Of a DNA stretch of 64,000 nucleotides, positions 49,741 through 60,716 are shown one piece after another. A model generated the notes under the pieces. The model ran no database searches. It was not told the origin of the DNA and saw only the letters and a list, made by a program, of their open reading frames with translations. Position numbers and translations under genes: made by a program. The stretch lies in the NCBI GenBank assembly GCA_023376005.1, contig CM042151.1, positions 79,387,917 to 79,451,916 on the forward strand, given 5' to 3'. How positions within the stretch are numbered: position 1 is the stretch's first letter; each line of letters opens with the position of its first letter. This DNA comes from Doryteuthis pealeii. Lineage: Eukaryota > Mollusca > Cephalopoda > Myopsida > Loliginidae.

Positions 49741-50660
49741 TATTTAAAGATTTTACATTTACACGATAAAAAGTACAATGAACATGAAAATGTATAATTT
49801 AAATATAAAGACCAGGAAAATGTATAACATGAAAATATATTATAAAAAGGTATGATCCTTTTTTCTTTGTTCCATAAGCCTGGTCTAACAAGAATCTACA
49901 GCTTATGAACAATTACACATTCTTGGTTGTCATACCCTACTTCTCAGCCAAAATGGGACACAAGGTCAGTTTTCAGAGGAGTATAGCTGGTTTGAATTCA
50001 GAGGTTTCATTTCATAGATCAGTTGCCCCCCAAGGCTAAAGAGATCAATCTACCCTACTATTTACCCATACCTGACTTGGATTGGTATCAACTGTTAGGG
50101 TCACATATGGGTTAAATAGATCTATTTGAAAATTATTTGTATTAAATAGGTAGACTTGAAATCATATAACTGAGTAAAAATTATCTATATTAAGAATTGT
50201 TACTTGTAGCTATAATTGTTTACTAAGGATTATTATTAGTAGTAGTTTCTTGAAATCATATAATTGCTTGAAATACTTAAAAATAATATGTATGTATGTT
50301 GGCATCCTTCTGTCTGCTAAAGACGATGATATTTTCATTTATTTGAAAAGGCCCATAGCCTGCAAGTCTAAGAGCAAGGTATTAGCAAAGCTGGCTCCTA
50401 AATTTAAAAAAAAATCATTTTATTTAAAAAAGAACAGGTATATATATGTATATATATATATATGATAGACTCTCCTGTCGATCAACATATGAGTGTTCAT
50501 ACAATGAACATCCACACAGATTTGTTTATAGTGGTGAAGGATTGTGTTGGACCATCCACACTTTTAGGCACGAAAGAATTGGTGCATCAAGGGTTGCCAC
50601 AAACCCAATCAACGACCAGCATCAGGAATTTTGAGTTCAGAGTTATCCCTCTCATAGACT
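49741..50660. other. Gene-free interval
   Basis: Mostly AT-rich sequence without coding signal. 50462-50660 (GATAGACTCTCCTGTCGATC onward) has more even base composition and looks like part of a dispersed element abutting the palindrome. Its frames have no domain. Confidence 0.4.
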
Positions 50661-50676
50661 GGTTACCTACCCAAGG

Positions 50677-50725
<49 letters not shown>

Positions 50726-51074
50726 CCAAAAGTCCAGATAATAAATCTTCCTTACGACACAAGAGTTTTATTTTAAAAAAACCTGTCGCAGTTTGAGAGC
50801 TCATTGTGTGCTCTTAATGTTAGAGTCACAGAGCAAATATATAAGTAAAGAAATAACAAAAGACTTAGAGATTTAGCTTTATAGTCTATTTCAGGGAGCT
50901 TAGACAATAGACTATAATGCTAAATCTCTAAGTCTTTTGTTATTTCTTTACTTATATATTTGCTCTGTGACTCTAACATTAAGAGCACTCTGTGAGCTCT
51001 CAAACTGCGACAGGTTTTTTAAATAAAACTCGTGTCGTAAGGAAGATTTCTTCTCTGGACTTTTGGATTATATA

Positions 51075-51106
<32 letters not shown>

Positions 51107-51126
51107 CCAGCCTTGGGTAGGTAACC
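50661..51126. repeat. Large palindrome containing (TA)n tracts
   Basis: Begins GGTTACCTACCCAAGGTTGA and ends with a near-exact reverse complement (CAGCCTTGGGTAGGTAACC). Inside, (TA)n tracts at 50681-50722 and 51070-51106 flank arms of about 170 bases (GGACTTTTGGATTATATATA and partner), with the turn near 50890-50915. A lone arm occurs at 31441-31655. Confidence 0.88.
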
Positions 51127-51357
51127 ACCCCTTAATCACCATTGCTCCCTGGTCCACTCTGACCCGGAATGGTAGTACCTGTGACAGCCCTATCTATTGG
51201 TTAAATAGAAAAATGTATTTATAAAAAAATTGAGTATCCATTAAGAATTAATTTATTTCAAAACTTTATTGGCATTAAATGACCTACTGAGGTTGATATG
51301 TCATAAAACAAACCAAACCAAACCAAACCAAACCACATAACTACCTATTTATTTCAA
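51127..51357. other. Short spacer
   Basis: Includes a five-unit AACCA repeat at 51310-51334 (AAACCAAACCAAACC). No gene. Confidence 0.5.
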
Positions 51358-53051
51358 TAGATACCACTAACATCAGTTTAGGCCATGTTGAAGGAAGAAA
51401 GTAAATATTTTTGAACTTTTTTAAAATATCGCAAAAAAGAAATAACAAACATCAAGAGTTGTTACAAAGAAAAACAGTTATGCTAAAAATGTCCTAATAT
51501 TGATAATTTTTTAGCAGAATTCAGAATTCATGTTTCTTTCTTTCTATTTTACTAAAAATATCCCATATAGTACGTACCACCAAAATTCGTCACGTAATCA
51601 GTTTAGACCATATTGAAGGAAGAAATGTAAATATTTTTTAACTTTAATCTTGAAAAAAAAAAAAAAAAATAACGAACTTAAAAATTTATTACAAAAAAAA
51701 AAAAAAGAGTTAATTCAAAGACAAAGATCAAATTATCCGACTGGGGAACAATCATTCACACTTGAAAAATAAGTAAAACAATCCGGTTTTTTTTTTTTAG
51801 TTTTTTTTTTTTTTAACAAAAGGTTCAATTTCTTTATTGATATTTTTTAACAGAATTCTGTATTCATGGATCTTTTACTTAAAAAAAAAAACAAACTCTG
51901 GCATAGAAATTTGGCTGAACTTGCACAAAGGTGTCAAAATTAGGGTGACCCAGAAAAAACAGAACCAAAGTTATTTATTTATTTTCCCATTAAACTAACC
52001 TTAAACCCCAACCATAACCCTAACCCCCCCCCCCCCAGTTAAAATTAACAGTTTTATTACAAAATTTGTGGGTTCTATTTTTTCTGGGTCACCGGTATAC
52101 AGGGTGACCCAGAAAAATACATTTTCATATAAAACTAACCTTAAACTCCAACCCTAATCCTAACCTTAACCCTAAACCCTAACCCTAGGGTAATCCTTAA
52201 CTTGTTCCTCGTAAATTCCTATTATAAAATAAATTGAACTATTCCTACTATAAAATAAATTGAACCCTCATTTTATATGCGTGTTTTTGCAATAAGTGTT
52301 TTATTTTTCTTGCACCCGTTATTTTAAACTTTTAGAATGTACACATTGAAGTGAATATTAAAATAAATAAATAAAATATATTTAGTATTGTAAAATGACG
52401 GGTGCAAGAAAAATAAAACATTTATTGCAAAAACACGGCCATAAAATGAAGTTTCAATTTATTTTATGGTAGGAATTTACGAGGAACAAGTTAAGGATTA
52501 CCATTTTGACACCTTTGTGCAAGTTCAGCCAGAAACTTATAAAAATCTTCTGATATAATTATTCAGACTCTTATGTTTAGAGAAAAAAAAGTAAAAATCG
52601 TTTTTTTGTGGGTCCATTTTTTCATATTTCATAAAATAAAATGGGGGGAGGGTAGACCTCGCAAAAATATTTCCCCTAATATATTTATGGAAAAAACTAT
52701 TTCAGACATATTTTCATCAAAATATAAGTAATTATGGAACATATCGTGAAAATCGGACAATTAATTGATTTTTCATAGAATTTTTTAAAAAAGCCTCTAG
52801 TCATAGCTTGTTTTCAGCTACGTTATTTTTTAATTGATTTAACGGTGTAAAAATGTAAACATTGTTTTTCGTTTATAATTTTCATTATTTCCGTAAGCTG
52901 AAAATCTTTTAAAAAATCATCAGGAGTTTGTTTAATGTTTCTTCTTTCGAATGGATGAAAAAAATTTCAAGATAATATTAACTTTTATGTAAGTTTAATT
53001 GTGTTAAATTTAGTGGGGGGTAAATTTAACAGGGAAAATTGGTGGTACCTA
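51358..53051. mobile_element. hAT-like transposon, copy D, heavily nested
   Basis: Left end decayed (TAGATACCACTAA), right end TGGTGGTACCTA intact. Exact 8-base flanking duplication TATTTCAA (51350-51357 and 53052-53059). Orientation is B end left, A end right. A second B-type end (TACGTACCACCAAAATTCGT) at 51571 lies inside, as does the foldback element 51913-52530. No transposase. Confidence 0.75.
51913..52530. mobile_element. Foldback element with telomere-like insertion
   Basis: Perfect 28-base terminal inverted repeats begin GGCTGAACTTGCACAAAGGT; flanking 8-base repeats are AGAAATTT and AGAAACTT (7 of 8). The right part continues as a long hairpin with 52189-52502. The left arm is split by about 250 bases (51941-52188). 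That insert holds an inner inverted repeat (GGGTGACCCAGAAAAAA, 51943-52093) and runs of CCCTAA-type repeats (CCTAACCTTAACCCTAAACC, ACCCTAACCC). Confidence 0.8.
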
Positions 53052-54117
53052 TATTTCAAACAATTAAACTAAGAAAAAATATAAATGTGTAGCAGTTTAA
53101 AACTAAGCACACCACTTATATATGCAATTTTATTTTAGATTCAACGGGTAAAGAAATTTTAGTTTTGATATTTCTTCATAATTCCAATGAAATATCTTCC
53201 TTGATCTCGTGCCTCGTCATGTCATATTCTGCCCGTAGCTGTGAATCGGAAATGACGATTTTAATTTTAATTCAACTGGAAAATTATAAGTTTATTTAAA
53301 GTATTCTAGTTTGTTTTTCTTTTGTTGTTTAATATCGCATTTCCTTATTGAAAAAAGGATTCGACGAAAAGAGACAGAGAAAAGTAAGTATCACGTTCAC
53401 TTAATTATTTGTTTACAAATAATCGAATAGGTTTTGCGAAAAGGTTTTTTTTCTTTTTATTAACGAAAGAAAAATTATGATGAAATATTTTTAATATGCG
53501 GAAGTATTGAATCTAAAAAATATCTAGAAGTGAACAGATATTCATGAAGACCCAATACAAAAATAAGTTTAATATCTGAATTGGAACCCATCTAAAAAAA
53601 ATGAAATGAAAAATATAATTTTTATATTTTTTTACTTATTTTGTCTAGCAAAAGAACATTAGGGACATCCAATCTGACGTGTAAAATTTACCTTTACCCC
53701 CTATATTTAACACTATGAGACTTGAATGAATTATAAATATTAACATTTTTGGACCATCCAAAAGAAAGAAGATTAAAAAACTCCTGATGATTATTTTTTA
53801 AATTTCAGATTACGGAAATAATGAAAATTGTGAACGAAGATAATGTTTCCATTTTCACACCATTAAATAAATTGAAATTTAATGTCGAAAAAAAAAAAAA
53901 AAAAACAAACAAAAAAAACTCATGACTACCTGCTTTAAAAAAATCCATGAAAAATCAACTAACAGTCAAATTTTCTCGAAAATTTCGGTAATTGTTCATA
54001 TTTTAATGAAAATATAATTAAAATAGTTTTTTTCTAAAATATATTTATGAAATCTAAAAAAAAAAACGATTTTTAAATTTTTCTTTAAAAATACGAGTAG
54101 GTATACGGCACGCCCAT
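53052..54117. other. AT-rich repeats, no gene
   Basis: 53060-53540 copies the family at 18589 and 34687. From 53690 there are decayed A-end-like sequences (ACACTATGAGACTTG) and AT-rich filler. No coding sequence. Confidence 0.5.
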
Positions 54118-54924
54118 TAGACACCACCCATTTTCCATGTGACAATTTACACCCTTATATTTAACACAATGAAACTTGCATAAAGGTTAATATTATCTTG
54201 AAAATTTTTTGTCTATTCGAAAGAAAAAAACATTAAAAAACCCCAAAAAAACTGATGATAAAAAAAAATTCAGCTTAGGGAAATAATGAAAATTATAAAC
54301 GAAAAACAATGTTTACATTGTTCACCGTTAAATCAATTGAAATTTAACGTAGCCAAAAACAAGTTATGACTAGAGGCTTTTTTTTTTTAATTCTATGAAA
54401 AATTAAGTAATGGACCGATTTTTACTAAACATATCCATAATTACTGACCTTTTGATATAAATATTTTTTTCATAAAATATATTACGGGGAATATTTTTTT
54501 ACGTGGTCTACCCCTCCCCCAATTTATTTTATGAAATATGAAAAAAATTAACAGACAAAAAATGATTTTTCCTTTTTTTCTATAAAGATCAGAGACTGAA
54601 TAATTATATCAAGATTTTCATAAGTTTCGATGCGATAACCTTTTAGTAAAAAACCATGAATACAGAATTCTCTTAAAAATATCAATAAAGAAACTGAACC
54701 TGTTGTAAAAGAAACGGAGTTTTACTTATTTTTCAAGATAACGGTGAGTAATATTTCCCCAGTCGGATAATTTGATCTGTGAATTAACTGTTTTTGTTCG
54801 TAACGACTATTTTTGTTCGTTATTTCTTTTTTTTTTGCAAGATTTTAATAAAAAGTTTTAAAAATATTTACGTTTCTTTCTTTCAATATGGCCTAGATTA
54901 CGTGACCTATTTTGGTGGTACCTA
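54118..54924. mobile_element. hAT-like transposon, copy E (807 bases)
   Basis: Left end TAGACACCACCCATTTTCC (decayed), right end TGGTGGTACCTA. Exact 8-base duplication ACGCCCAT on both sides (54110-54117, 54925-54932). Orientation as copies A and B. Shortest copy, apparently by internal deletion. The interior keeps ACAATGAAACTTGCAT near the left and CAATATGGCCTAGATTACGT near the right. Confidence 0.8.
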
Positions 54925-55545
54925 ACGCCCATTAAAAAAAATCAGGGAATTATCCGATTTTAATGATATATTCAGTATTGATTCATAAATGAATGAATTT
55001 TACAATGCATCAGTTATTTTATTTCAAAACTTTCTGATTTAATTAGGTATTTCTGCTATAAATTGATATATAAAATTCATTTAAACATGAGTATCATGAT
55101 ATTAAGTTTAAAATGTCATATTATTAGATTCTAAAAACATATTTTTTAATAACTACTTTACTTTAGTATCAATCTCTTATAATTTTTGGACCAAGTCACC
55201 AACAGGCACCCCAGCCCAGATCAGTTTTGAAACAAACTGAATTTTGCTTTTAACCAGTTGTCAGTAAATAAAATCAACAGAAAGTGTCAAATTTTCACTA
55301 AAATTTTGATATTTATTCACCTGTTGAGGAAATTATGTTGAAAATAGGTTTTTCCTAAAATATATTAGGGAAAATATTTTTACAAGGTCTCCCCTCCCCC
55401 AATATCATTGGAATAAATGATGCGATAAAAATGATTTTAACATTTTTTCTATAAAGATTGGAGTCTGAATAATTATATCAAGTTTTTATAAGTTGGGTAA
55501 TTCCTTGTCAAATAATCCAGGTCATGGCACCCACAGACTTCAGTA
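54925..55545. other. Repeat mosaic before the minisatellite
   Basis: 55190-55265 (AAGTCACCAACAGGCACCCC) is a fragment matching 48890-48965 in the opposite orientation. 55490-55545 is the left part of the dispersed repeat whose tandem growth follows. No gene. Confidence 0.5.
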
Positions 55546-56512
55546 TTTTGTACAGGTGTGGACTGTGTTAATGTTAGAAATTCCCCAAAATTTTGTACAG
55601 GTGTGGACTGTGTTAATGTTAGAAATTCCCCAAAATTTTGTACAGGTGTGGACTTTGTTAATGTTAGAAATTCCCCAAAATTTTGTACAGGTGTGGACTG
55701 TGTTAATGTTAGAAATTCCCAAAATTTTGTACAGGTGTGGACTGTGTTAATGTTTGAAATTCCCCAAAATTTTGTACAGGTGTGGACTGTGTTAATGTTA
55801 GAAATTTTTGTACAGGTGTGGACTGTGTTAATGTTTGAAATTCCCCAAAATTTTGTACAGGTGTGGACTGTGTTAATGTTAGAAATTCCCCAAAATTTTG
55901 TACAGGTGTGGACTGTGTTAATGTTAGAAATTCCCCAAAATTTTGTACAGGTGTGGACTGTGTTAATGTTTGAAATTCCCCAAAATTTTGTACAGGTGTG
56001 GACTGTGTTAATGTTAGAAATTCCCCCAAATTTTGTACAGGTGTGGACTTTGTTAATGTTAGAAATTCCCCAAAATTTTGTACAGGTGTGGACTGTGTTA
56101 ATGTTAGAAATTCCCAAAATTTTGTACGGTGTGGACTGTGTTAATGTTTGAAATTCCCCAAAATTTTGTACAGGTGTGGACTGTGTTAATGTTAGAAATT
56201 CCCCAAAATTTTGTACAGTGTGGACTGTGTTAATGTTAGAAATTCCCCAAAATTTTGTACAGGTGTGGACTGTGTTAATGTTAGAAATTCCCCAAAATTT
56301 TGTACAGGTGTGGACTGTGTTAATGTTAGAAATTCCCCAAAATTTTGTACAGGTGTGGACTGTGTTAATGTTAGAAATTCCCCAAAATTTTGTACAGGTG
56401 TGGACTGTGTTAATGTTAGAAATTCCCCAAAATTTTGTACAGGTGTGGACTGTGTTAATGTTAGAAATTCCCCAAAAACAGGTGTGGACTGTGTTAATGT
56501 TAGAAATTCCCC
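55546..56512. repeat. 45-base minisatellite, about 22 units
   Basis: Unit TGTACAGGTGTGGACTGTGT followed by TAATGTTAGAAATTCCCCAA and AATTT. About 22 copies by eye, most exactly 45 bases apart, with a few shortened ones near 55800, 56120, 56210 and 56475. As 45 is a multiple of three and the unit lacks stops in several frames, open frames of up to 214 codons appear on both strands; these are artefacts. One unit is the corresponding piece of the dispersed repeat at 15080 and 21470. Confidence 0.95.
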
Positions 56513-57705
56513 AAATTTAAGCTTCCAATTCCAAAAGTTTGCAGAGTTATGTCGATTTTTAGCTCTCCAAATTTGAGGGGGGGGTGACTTTTTAAAACCT
56601 ATTTTTGTCTGTAAAATGAGTTCTGGAGCTTCCCTACTTCTAAAAATTGGTTCATATAAGCATTTTTGCCCAACGAATCCAAAAGTGATATCAAAAAAGT
56701 CTTAAAGTCCACCAATTTTAAGTTATTGATGATTTCTGATTTTTTTACTAGCAAGATCAATATCCCAATGTGGCACTGCGTCTATGACTCCATTTTAAAA
56801 AATCATTTTACATATATTGAACATTATTTGTACCAAAAAGATAGTTTGATATCTACTCAGAACCGAAGCTATAACATTTTCCAAAAATTTGTTAAAACTT
56901 TGCTATTCAATTCTTCTGAAATTTTGTCCATGTGTTGACTATCTTAAAGTGAGCCAATCTTCAAAATTTGAGTTTTCAATTCCAAAAATTGGCAGAGTTA
57001 TGCTGATTCTAAAAATTGACATAACTCTCCAATTTTGGGTGGGTGTAGTGAAAAATGGCGACTTTTTGTAATCTTTTTTTGTCTGTAAAATGAGTTCTAG
57101 AGCTTCTCTACTCCTAAAAATTGGTTTATAAAAGCATTTTAGCCCCAGAAATCCAAAAATGCTTACAAAAAAGCTATAAAAAAAGTCTTAAAGTTAACCA
57201 ATTTTAAGTTATTAATGATTTTTTATTTGCAAAATTTTAACTGATGTAGCTTCAGGTCTGAGCACATATCAAACTATCTTTTTCGTACAAATAATATTCA
57301 ATATATGGGAAATAATAATAGAAAAAATTTTTTGTCATAGATGCAGGATCACATTGGAATATTGATCATGCTATGAAAAAATCAGAAATCATCAATAACT
57401 TAAAATTGGTTGACTTTAAGACTCTTTTGATAGCATTTTTGGGTTCATTTGGCTAAAATGCTTTTATAAACCAATTTTTAGGAATAGGGAAGAAAAATAG
57501 GTATTTAAAAGTTGCCATTTTTTGCTAACCCCCTCAAATTTGCAGAGCTAAAAATCAACATAATTCTGCCAATTTTTGGAATTGGAAGCTCAAATTTTAG
57601 GGTTTGTCTAACTTTAACATAGCTGTACAAAATTTCAGAAAGGTTGAAGGGGGTTGGTGACAATTTTACTTTTTTTTCTGGAGGATTTGCCATGGAATTA
57701 CCCAG
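56490..57705. repeat. Three copies of the dispersed repeat (+,+,-)
   Basis: The body after the minisatellite (CCAATTCCAAAAGTTTGCAG, TCTGTAAAATGAGTTCTGGA, AGTTATTGATGATTTCTGAT) recurs directly at about 56900-57255 and inverted at about 57290-57705. The outer two form a large imperfect palindrome. It is the same family that precedes zinc-finger copies 2-4. No gene. Confidence 0.8.
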
Positions 57706-58439
57706 TTTCTATACATGATTTATTTTAGTAAAAAAAAACATTAATTTGGAATTCTGCTTAAAAAATTCCATAATATCATTCTGTGAGAATACCCGTTCTG
57801 CACCCTGCACCTTCGCTGCACGATGTCTAGACCCCAACGTTGTGATTTTCTGTGCTGGCCGATGCGAAGGCACGAGTCAGATGGGTTCACAGGGATTAAA
57901 AGAAAAGAAAACAAAACAAACACAAGTCTGTTAATAGGACACTGATAGAAGAGGGAGTTGTGACACTTAAGCAATTGTAGTGGGCTCTTTCAGCTGGCAA
58001 GAAGTTGTCATGAGACTAAGTGAATTACTGGCTTCACTGGCTAATTTCTAAGTCTCTGCTACTGTCGATATCATCACCTGCCACCGAAAATCTAACTAAC
58101 TGATCTTTTTCTGGGACCGTATGTATATATATATATAAAATTCCACCCTCACCATCTCCTTTCTGACTAATCCATGCTGGTCATTCAATTACTTTTACAG
58201 ATGTACTTTTGTTTGAAATATTTAAACAAACTATAATCATACAGGCACAAACAGATAAACAATTGTCCTCATCATCAATTTACACAATGCCAAATTAACC
58301 CAGGCCTCAGACATTTGTCTCGGTTGGATATCAAATATATTCCCATCTGTCTTATTTATTTATTTATTCATTCTTTTTCATTTCTTGGTTATTTTATCAC
58401 TAATGTTTACACACATGATACACTACTTCCTATCTACGT

Positions 58440-58475
<36 letters not shown>

Positions 58476-58755
58476 TACACACATGACCCCTTAGATGCAT
58501 TCTGGTCCAATGCATTTTAGTGCAATTAAAAGTGTCACAATTCTTTGTTAAACACTTACTTGCTTTTTTTAATTGAAATGCCAAGAAAATTTTTTTTTGA
58601 AATAAATATCTGATTCATTATAAAATTCTTTGATTAATTAGTCAACAGTGAAAATTCTATTAATATCAGATAATTAAGATGTTTTTTTGGTGATTTTTTG
58701 TTTATCAATCTGTGTTAGTGAATTGTTACTTATCAGCTCCCATGGTTTTAACATA
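57706..58755. other. Gene-free interval
   Basis: A short stretch with normal base composition (57790-57910) has no recognisable coding signal. (TA)n at 58443-58473. 58590-58650 repeats a piece also found at 2430-2480 (TCTTTGATTAATTAGTCAAC). No gene. Confidence 0.45.
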
Positions 58756-58759
58756 TCTT

Positions 58760-58945
58760 GTTACACCCCCCCCCTCTATACCCAATCAGGACCTCTGATA
58801 AGTTGTCTTGCTGGGCTCTTTAAAAGTGATCTGACTTTTTCAGCTACCAAGTTCCAACTGCCTCGTCCGGTCCCCAACAACTAACTCACTAAATTTTTTC
58901 ACTACCCCTTAAATCTCATTTCAACTCTCATCCAACTCTTACTCT
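58760..58945. repeat. Dispersed repeat, first of a pair
   Basis: Shares with 59375-59560 the strings CAGGACCTCTG, TTTTTCAGCTACCAAGTTCC, GTCCGGTCCCCAACAACTAA and CACTACCCCTTAAATCTCAT in the same order. Class unknown. Confidence 0.7.
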
Positions 58946-59104
58946 CCGAGACCTCATCACCCGCCACACGATTTGAAAAGTCGTTGTGTTTAAGATCACC
59001 TTATCTGCATTTTATTACTCTTTTGTTTTTTCAAAGGTAGACTTTCAGTCTCTATCTTACTATAATGGTTCTTCTGACTTACCATTGACACTTATACACA
59101 CACT

Positions 59105-59109
59105 TGTTT

Positions 59110-59160
<51 letters not shown>
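59105..59160. repeat. (TA)n microsatellite
   Basis: About 24 TA units between CACACTTGTTTATACA and ATATGTACATATATACAG. Frames through it are not coding. Confidence 0.9.
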
Positions 59161-59162
<2 letters not shown>

Positions 59163-59374
59163 GTACATATATACAGACATATACGCATATAGGCACACAT
59201 ATGATCCACTATCTCCAGTCTACACACGCATAAATATATATACTTTTGTGTGGCTGGTCTTACTACCATGTATTCATATAAGTAACTATACAACTTATTA
59301 TGTACACATGCACACTTGCATTCACACAATTGCACTTTTGGTACAGCATCATAGTGCCACAGCTATCAACATGA

Positions 59375-59560
59375 ATAGGCACCCCCCCCTCTCTATTCAG
59401 TCAGGACCTCTGTTAAAGTTGTCTTGCTGAGTTGTCTAAGGATATCTGACTTTTTCAGCTACCAAGTTCCAACTGCCTTGTCCGGTCCCCAACAACTAAC
59501 CCACTAACTTTTCAAATTTTTCACTACCCCTTAAATCTCATTTCAACTCTCATGTTCATT
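59375..59560. repeat. Dispersed repeat, second of a pair
   Basis: Direct copy of 58760-58945 with small changes. A third related context with TATACAT-rich sequence follows at 59750-59840, so this may be one tandemly repeated element of about 610 bases. Confidence 0.65.
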
Positions 59561-60557
59561 TTCATTTCACATGGGATTTCAAAATCCTTTGTTCTAAAAT
59601 CTGGTCAAACTTTATTGTTGTTTTGACCTCTAACTAACCACCAACCTTGCCTAAAACCAGACATTTTGTCTCACTAATGGTCTTATCACACTTTTTAAAA
59701 AATCTATTCTAATTCCCTACCTTAGTTTTAATGGTCTTTCTGACTTCCTATCGACACTCATACACACATACACTTATCTATTCATGTATACACATATATA
59801 AATATACACACACATGATCCACACTGAATACATATATATATATACTGCTGGAACCAGAAATTTTTAAACCCCTACGCACGGTTCGTAATTTGTCTTATTT
59901 TCTCGTTCCTATTGAAAAAGGGGGTGGGAAAAAAATTTACCTTTTTTCTCAACTATTCCAACCTTCGTATTACCTGCTTTCAATGTATTTCTCTGATGAG
60001 AATTGACCGAAAAAAGAATATTTATTTTAGATTATACATCTAATTATAAGGGTACCCTAACTTTCTTTTTAGAAATTTTTTCCATTGCTTTTAAGATGAA
60101 TTGCGTCCTAATATATATACTTATATGTGGCTAGTCTTAATACTTTGTCTTTATATAACTAAGTATACAACTTATTATATACACACACACACACTTGCAT
60201 GTACATAATTGAACTTTTGGTGCCACATCATAGTGCCACAATTCAGTGTGTTTTTTTAAAGATCATAACAGATATGATACAAACAGATTTCTTGATTGAC
60301 TGAGTATAAACAATTTTTTAGGAATAATGGTGTTTCCTTTGATTTCTATAAATAGATATTAGCTTAAAGTAAAATTTCTTGTATATTCCATTTAATCTTA
60401 TTTGTTGAAAACTAATATAAAAATATTAATCTTGACTGAACAAGAATGATATCATATATTGCAGTTTATTGAATCACAAATTGAATAATCCTAACTTTTT
60501 AAATGCAAATTGCACCCAAGTTTCTTTTTGTAAATAATATTTCTTCTTTATTCACAG
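59561..60557. other. 5' flank of zinc-finger copy 5
   Basis: Unclassified sequence to about 60285. From 60290 the sequence matches the 5' flank of copy 1 (AAACAATTTTTTAGGAATAA, then TTCTTGTATATTCCATTTAA and GATATCATATATTGCAGTTT) and ends with CTTTATTCACAG at 60557. No promoter or upstream exon recognised. Confidence 0.5.
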
Positions 60558-60716
60558 ATATCATTTATAATGTCATCAAACATTTTTCAAATTTGAAAAA
60601 GGAAAAGCCTGGATGTCAACATTTTTATCAACACATAAAAAAAGTCACTGGGGAGCAGCCTTATTGTTTGTACGTGTTCCAATCATCAGTTACAAGGAGT
60701 TTAAAATTAAAGAGAC
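60558..60716 (+). other. 5' part of zinc-finger exon, copy 5
   Basis: About 100 bases shorter than in copies 3 and 4. A single frame reads KEKPGCQHFYQHIKKVTGEQ then [20 protein letters not shown] and stops at 60730 after overlapping the main ATG. This is the clearest view that the leader was once finger-coding (HxxxVTGEQPYC resembles a linker). Confidence 0.55.

Noticed and set aside
52140..52190. Chromosome end
   Set aside because: CCCTAA-type repeats are short, degenerate and enclosed within a nested mobile element with sequence on both sides.
55473..56576. Open frames of up to 214 codons with a 15-residue repeat on both strands
   Set aside because: By-product of a 45-base tandem unit without stops; all frames and both strands show it and the unit derives from a non-coding dispersed repeat.
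59990..60020. Hammerhead core CTGATGAGAATTGACCGAAA
   Set aside because: The core words are present, but the intervening bases cannot form stem II and no stem III with a cleavage dinucleotide follows.
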